Of a stretch of 64,000 nt of DNA, positions 61,440 through 64,000 are shown piece by piece. This DNA comes from JOPF136 sp963773835 (GTDB lineage Bacteria > Acidobacteriota > Terriglobia > Acidiferrales > UBA7541). Each line of letters opens with the position of its first letter. The stretch's first letter is position 1. The stretch spans positions 806,001-870,000 of the forward strand of contig CAVZCQ010000004.1 of NCBI GenBank assembly GCA_963773835.1. The letters are read 5' to 3'. The notes below the pieces were generated by a model that worked only from the letters and a program-made list of their open reading frames with translations, had not been told where the DNA came from and did not search any database. The translations under genes were made by a program, and so were the position numbers.

Positions 61440-62303
61440 TTACTGAACGTTCGCTTTTTTCGTGGCGGAAGGACCCCACAGGAACTGAACTGTGACCGAG
61501 CACGAGGGGCCGGAGACTGTTACGCTTTCGTCCCCGCCTTCCCTCTCAGGCAACAGATCAACCTTCGCGTAGCGGAAGCTCCCGTCTCCGTCTGTCTCCT
61601 CCTCCCTCTGGTCCGCCTTTCCCCCCGGCCACATCCGATCGACCACTGTTAGCTTTGCCTTGGGCTCAAAGCCTAGGCCATAAATCCCAAATGTCTCGAA
61701 GGCCGGTTCCCCCGGGACCGCGAGGGGCCTCACGAACACGTAGCAGACGCCATCCCGGCCTTCGATGGGAAACGGCATGGCCTCCGCATAGCCAAAAACC
61801 GGACCGTCATCCGCGATGACAGCGACATCCAGCGCTTCCCCGCGAAGGTAGTCGTGGATACTCAGAGTGACGCCGGCCGACGCTTTCCTACCCGCGATGG
61901 CGGGGCGAAAGATCATCCCTGAAGCATCCGCCTCGAACCCTCCGAGTCTGCCGCCTTTGCCTTCAGGAATCTTTTCGCCTGGGGGCACCAAGGAGCTCTT
62001 CATGTAGAGTGTGTAGCTCTGGCCGCCGGGGAAACCTGAGGTTTCCACGGAGTAGCTGACTTCAGTCTTTCCGTTAACCTTTTGGCGGGACACCTCCCGG
62101 AGGGCAACCCGTACTCCGGGCGTCTGCGGATGGGGATGCGCAGGGTCGAACCACGCAGTGCTCGCGTTGGCCTTCACATACCATTCCCGGGATGTGATTG
62201 CACTGTCCGCCCCGGAAGCGGTTTCGGGCGTAGGGCCTGAAGCTGCGGTGGGAGCATTTTGAGCGGCGCAAGGCAGCGCCAGAATCAGGGTCCCGGCAAG
62301 CAA
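61440..62303 (-). CDS. exported protein of unknown function
   Basis: 287 residues from the TTG at 62303, beginning LLAGTLILALPCAAQ, a signal-like core that looks too short at this start. The frame stays open upstream for at least 25 codons with no ATG or GTG, so the true start may be lost or frameshifted. The mature part is rich in beta-type segments (VEVSYSVETSGFPGG-like, AGVTLSIHDYLRGEALDVAVIADD, SFRYAKVDLLPE) and might be an Ig- or lipocalin-like fold. No family recognised. It is bracketed by two copies of the 3' end of the neighbouring gene, suggesting insertion. Confidence 0.6.
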   Translation of the reverse strand: MLAGTLILALPCAAQNAPTAASGPTPETASGADSAITSREWYVKANASTAWFDPAHPHPQTPGVRVALREVSRQKVNGKTEVSYSVETSGFPGGQSYTLYMKSSLVPPGEKIPEGKGGRLGGFEADASGMIFRPAIAGRKASAGVTLSIHDYLRGEALDVAVIADDGPVFGYAEAMPFPIEGRDGVCYVFVRPLAVPGEPAFETFGIYGLGFEPKAKLTVVDRMWPGGKADQREEETDGDGSFRYAKVDLLPEREGGDESVTVSGPSCSVTVQFLWGPSATKKANVQ

Positions 62304-62454
62304 TGAGAGCGTCGTGGTCGTCTCCGCAGGCGCCGATAAACCGCGAGTAGCTTCCTCTTCCGGGTCTCCCGGCTCCCGAAGTATACGCCGGTTGCCTTTA
62401 GCTGCGGCGCTTCACATCCACTTGGCGGGGGAAAATAAAAAGCGCGGAGAGAAG

Positions 62455-62634
62455 TTACCTGGAGATTGGATACAGCAGCCAGGCGATCAGGATGGCGCCG
62501 CCGAGGAAAGTGAGAAACGTCTTCACGGCATACAGGAGCGCCGAGCGGTTCGGCGGGCGCGAATGAAACGCCAGCACCGCCGAGGCCGCCGCGGCGAACA
62601 GCGTCATGGCGGCAAAGTGGCTGATGTTCGGCAT
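62455..62634 (-). CDS. small membrane protein
   Basis: 59 residues, start ATG 62634 (MPNISHFAAMTLFAAAASAV). Two hydrophobic helices, about 6-20 and 38-56 (FLTFLGGAILIAWLLYP), joined by a basic loop (HSRPPNRSALLYAVK). It follows the DUF6677-like gene by eight bases and ends the M24-peptidase operon. Function unknown. Confidence 0.6.
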   Translation of the reverse strand: MPNISHFAAMTLFAAAASAVLAFHSRPPNRSALLYAVKTFLTFLGGAILIAWLLYPISR

Positions 62635-62642
62635 CGACCCCG

Positions 62643-63053
62643 CTACTCCTTCCGTCCTGTGCCGATGGCGTAGGCATCGAACGCGCACAAAAGATTGAGC
62701 GCGCCGGCCGCGGCAAAGAATCGGGTCCCGTAGTCGCCGGCCGCGCGCGAGAGGTCCGCAGTAATGTGCATCGTACGCGCCACTGGATAGAGCATGCCCG
62801 CTCCCAGATCAGCAAGATAGCCGAGCCATTCGAACGGATCCGCCGCATGCGAATCGAAGATATTTCCCCGCAACCAGACGCCTGCCGCGGCCAGCACGAC
62901 GACGGACACAAAAAATACCGCGGCGCGGGCCCAGCGGCGCAGAAGCGCGTGGCCCAGCCCGGGCACCAGCCATCCGGCCAGAAACGCCGCGGTGCCCCAG
63001 GCCCACGAGCCCGCCGGCGCCGCTCTCTGCCCGGAATGTTCCGCGGCGGCCAT
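62643..63053 (-). CDS. membrane protein, DUF6677-like
   Basis: 136 residues with three predicted membrane helices; the opening GTAAFLAGWLVPGLGHALL carries the P-G-L-G-H motif seen in DUF6677/TM2-like proteins, and RAAVFFVSVVVLAAAGVWL follows. Starts six bases after the M24 peptidase stop. Role unknown; gene order hints at a membrane partner of unknown relevance to the peptidase. Confidence 0.7.
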   Translation of the reverse strand: MAAAEHSGQRAAPAGSWAWGTAAFLAGWLVPGLGHALLRRWARAAVFFVSVVVLAAAGVWLRGNIFDSHAADPFEWLGYLADLGAGMLYPVARTMHITADLSRAAGDYGTRFFAAAGALNLLCAFDAYAIGTGRKE

Positions 63054-63059
63054 TCGCGC

Positions 63060-64000
63060 TCACGCCAGCAGCGGCAGAATTTCCTGCTGTACCGCGCCGG
63101 TGGTCCCCGCGTCGCCTTCGTCCACGTACACATTCACCTCGCTGCGAATGCCGAACTCCGGAAAATAAATGCCGGGCTCGATCGAGAAGCAGGTGTGCGG
63201 CAGGATGCGGCGCACGTCGTGGATTTCCAGGTCGTCCATGTTGGCCCCGGCGCCGTGGACGTCGCGGCCGATACTGTGACCGGTGCGGTGGACGAAATTC
63301 TTCGCGTAGCCTGCCTTGCGGATCACATCCCGCGCCACGCGGTCCACCTGGAAGCCGGCGATGGGACGGCCGGCACGCACGTTTTTCTGGACGAAAGCGA
63401 CGGCGGCATCGCGCGCCCCGCGCACCACCGCGAAAATCTTCGCGTAACGCTCCGGCACCACGGGCCCGAGAAACCCCATCCAGGTGATGTCGTAATAGAC
63501 GCTGTCGGGCCGCGCCAGCTTCGCCCAAACGTCCAGCAGCAGCAGCTCGCCCGCGCGGATCGGGCGGCTCGAACCCGAGCGCGGCTCGTAGTGCGGGTCG
63601 CCGCTCGACGGCCCCACCGAAGCGTTGGGTCCGTCCTCCGTCTCCAATCCCTTCACGCGGAATTCCGCCAGCATCCATTGCACCAGGTCGAACTCGGTGA
63701 GCGCGCGCCGCGCGCGAACGTGGTCTGCGGCACGGCGGAACGCCCCCTGCGTAATTTCGTCCACCAGCCGCCCGGCCGCGCGATGCGATTCGGCCTGCTG
63801 CGGAGTCCAGGAAGCCTCGAATTTCTGGACCAGGTCGGCCGAGGTCACCACGCGGCACTTCAGGCTGCGCACCAACTCCACCGTTCCCGCATCCACCATC
63901 GAAACGTAGAAGATTTCGTTTCGCGGCGAATACTGCATGGCCACCGTCTTGGCCCCGCCGAGGGTTTTCTTCAATCCCGCTTCGAGCTCGTCGCGGCCCG
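63060..64000 (-). CDS. Xaa-Pro aminopeptidase-like M24 peptidase, C-terminal part
   Basis: 313 residues visible; the frame is still open at the right edge, so the start is outside. Pita-bread fold with the five metal ligands in order: D in LLLLDVWAK, D in YYDITWMG, H in FVHRTGHSIG, E in FSIEPGIY, and E in IRSEVNVYV. Such enzymes remove the first residue from peptides with proline in second place. The DVHGAGANMDD motif after the His is typical. It heads a small leftward operon with two membrane proteins. Confidence 0.9.
   Translation of the reverse strand, partial: GRDELEAGLKKTLGGAKTVAMQYSPRNEIFYVSMVDAGTVELVRSLKCRVVTSADLVQKFEASWTPQQAESHRAAGRLVDEITQGAFRRAADHVRARRALTEFDLVQWMLAEFRVKGLETEDGPNASVGPSSGDPHYEPRSGSSRPIRAGELLLLDVWAKLARPDSVYYDITWMGFLGPVVPERYAKIFAVVRGARDAAVAFVQKNVRAGRPIAGFQVDRVARDVIRKAGYAKNFVHRTGHSIGRDVHGAGANMDDLEIHDVRRILPHTCFSIEPGIYFPEFGIRSEVNVYVDEGDAGTTGAVQQEILPLLA

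Overview
The window is about 64 kb of GC-rich bacterial chromosome with no rRNA, prophage or CRISPR array. The gene set points to Acidobacteriota: a large cytosolic Ser/Thr kinase with TPRs, a CadC-like winged-helix protein with TPRs, a very long FG-GAP/Ig-like exported protein, a 'TGALT..GSPF' beta-propeller, DUF6599- and DUF6677-type proteins, DinB-like and M28 proteins, and split glycine decarboxylase subunits. This is inferred from family knowledge, with no marker-gene search. Many inter-gene gaps carry short palindromes and low-complexity CTCTGCG- or GTGACTG-type repeats, and intact mobile elements are absent; only two eroded ends of one insertion-sequence family remain.

Layout: 1-2.2 kb glycine cleavage P-protein subunits (gcvPA cut by the left edge, gcvPB). 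2.2-5.1 kb a TIR/transmembrane/FGE-fold fusion, an L7/L12-like ORF broken at a 5-bp repeat, and a VapBC-type toxin-antitoxin pair. 5.2-12.2 kb M48 protease, a divergent HhH-GPD protein, Ser/Thr kinase, DinB protein, a secreted unknown and an M28 peptidase. 12.3-14.0 kb a two-gene unit with a single-ring ClpB-like AAA+ ATPase. 14.3-17.7 kb alkyltransferase-like protein, ABC-2 exporter, ilvE. 18-31.6 kb aquaporin, pilT, recX, DUF302, beta-propeller, alaS, lytic transglycosylase, N-acetylmuramoyl-L-alanine amidase, DUF6599, a candidate small RNA and a saccharopine-dehydrogenase-like enzyme.

31.7-39.4 kb looks like a redox/nitrogen block: nfnAB, a hemerythrin, NADP-type glutamate dehydrogenase, and a receiver/PEP-synthase-like protein without a phosphohistidine domain. 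Three GTGA-N6-TCAC palindromes of the CRP/FNR type lie in front of nfnA, the hemerythrin gene and gdhA, so these genes may form one regulon. 39.4-49.1 kb holds a malate synthase family enzyme preceded by an 81-nt multi-stem element, then the giant FG-GAP protein and two tandemly duplicated exported proteins.

49.5-64 kb has the winged-helix/TPR regulator, a K+-channel-like protein, a maltoporin-like porin with a sugar transporter, a complete tripartite efflux operon (HlyD-MFS-TolC) with a good promoter and paired operator-like sites, a hydrolase truncated by an IS end beside tRNA-Thr(CGU), a secreted unknown flanked by copies of a neighbouring gene's 3' end, and an M24 peptidase cut by the right edge.

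The observations most worth following are the stem-rich element at 41834-41914, the promoter/hairpin/terminator unit at 30024-30143, the three-site CRP/FNR-type regulon, the (ACCGA)4 frame switch, and the receiver/PEP-synthase-like fusion.
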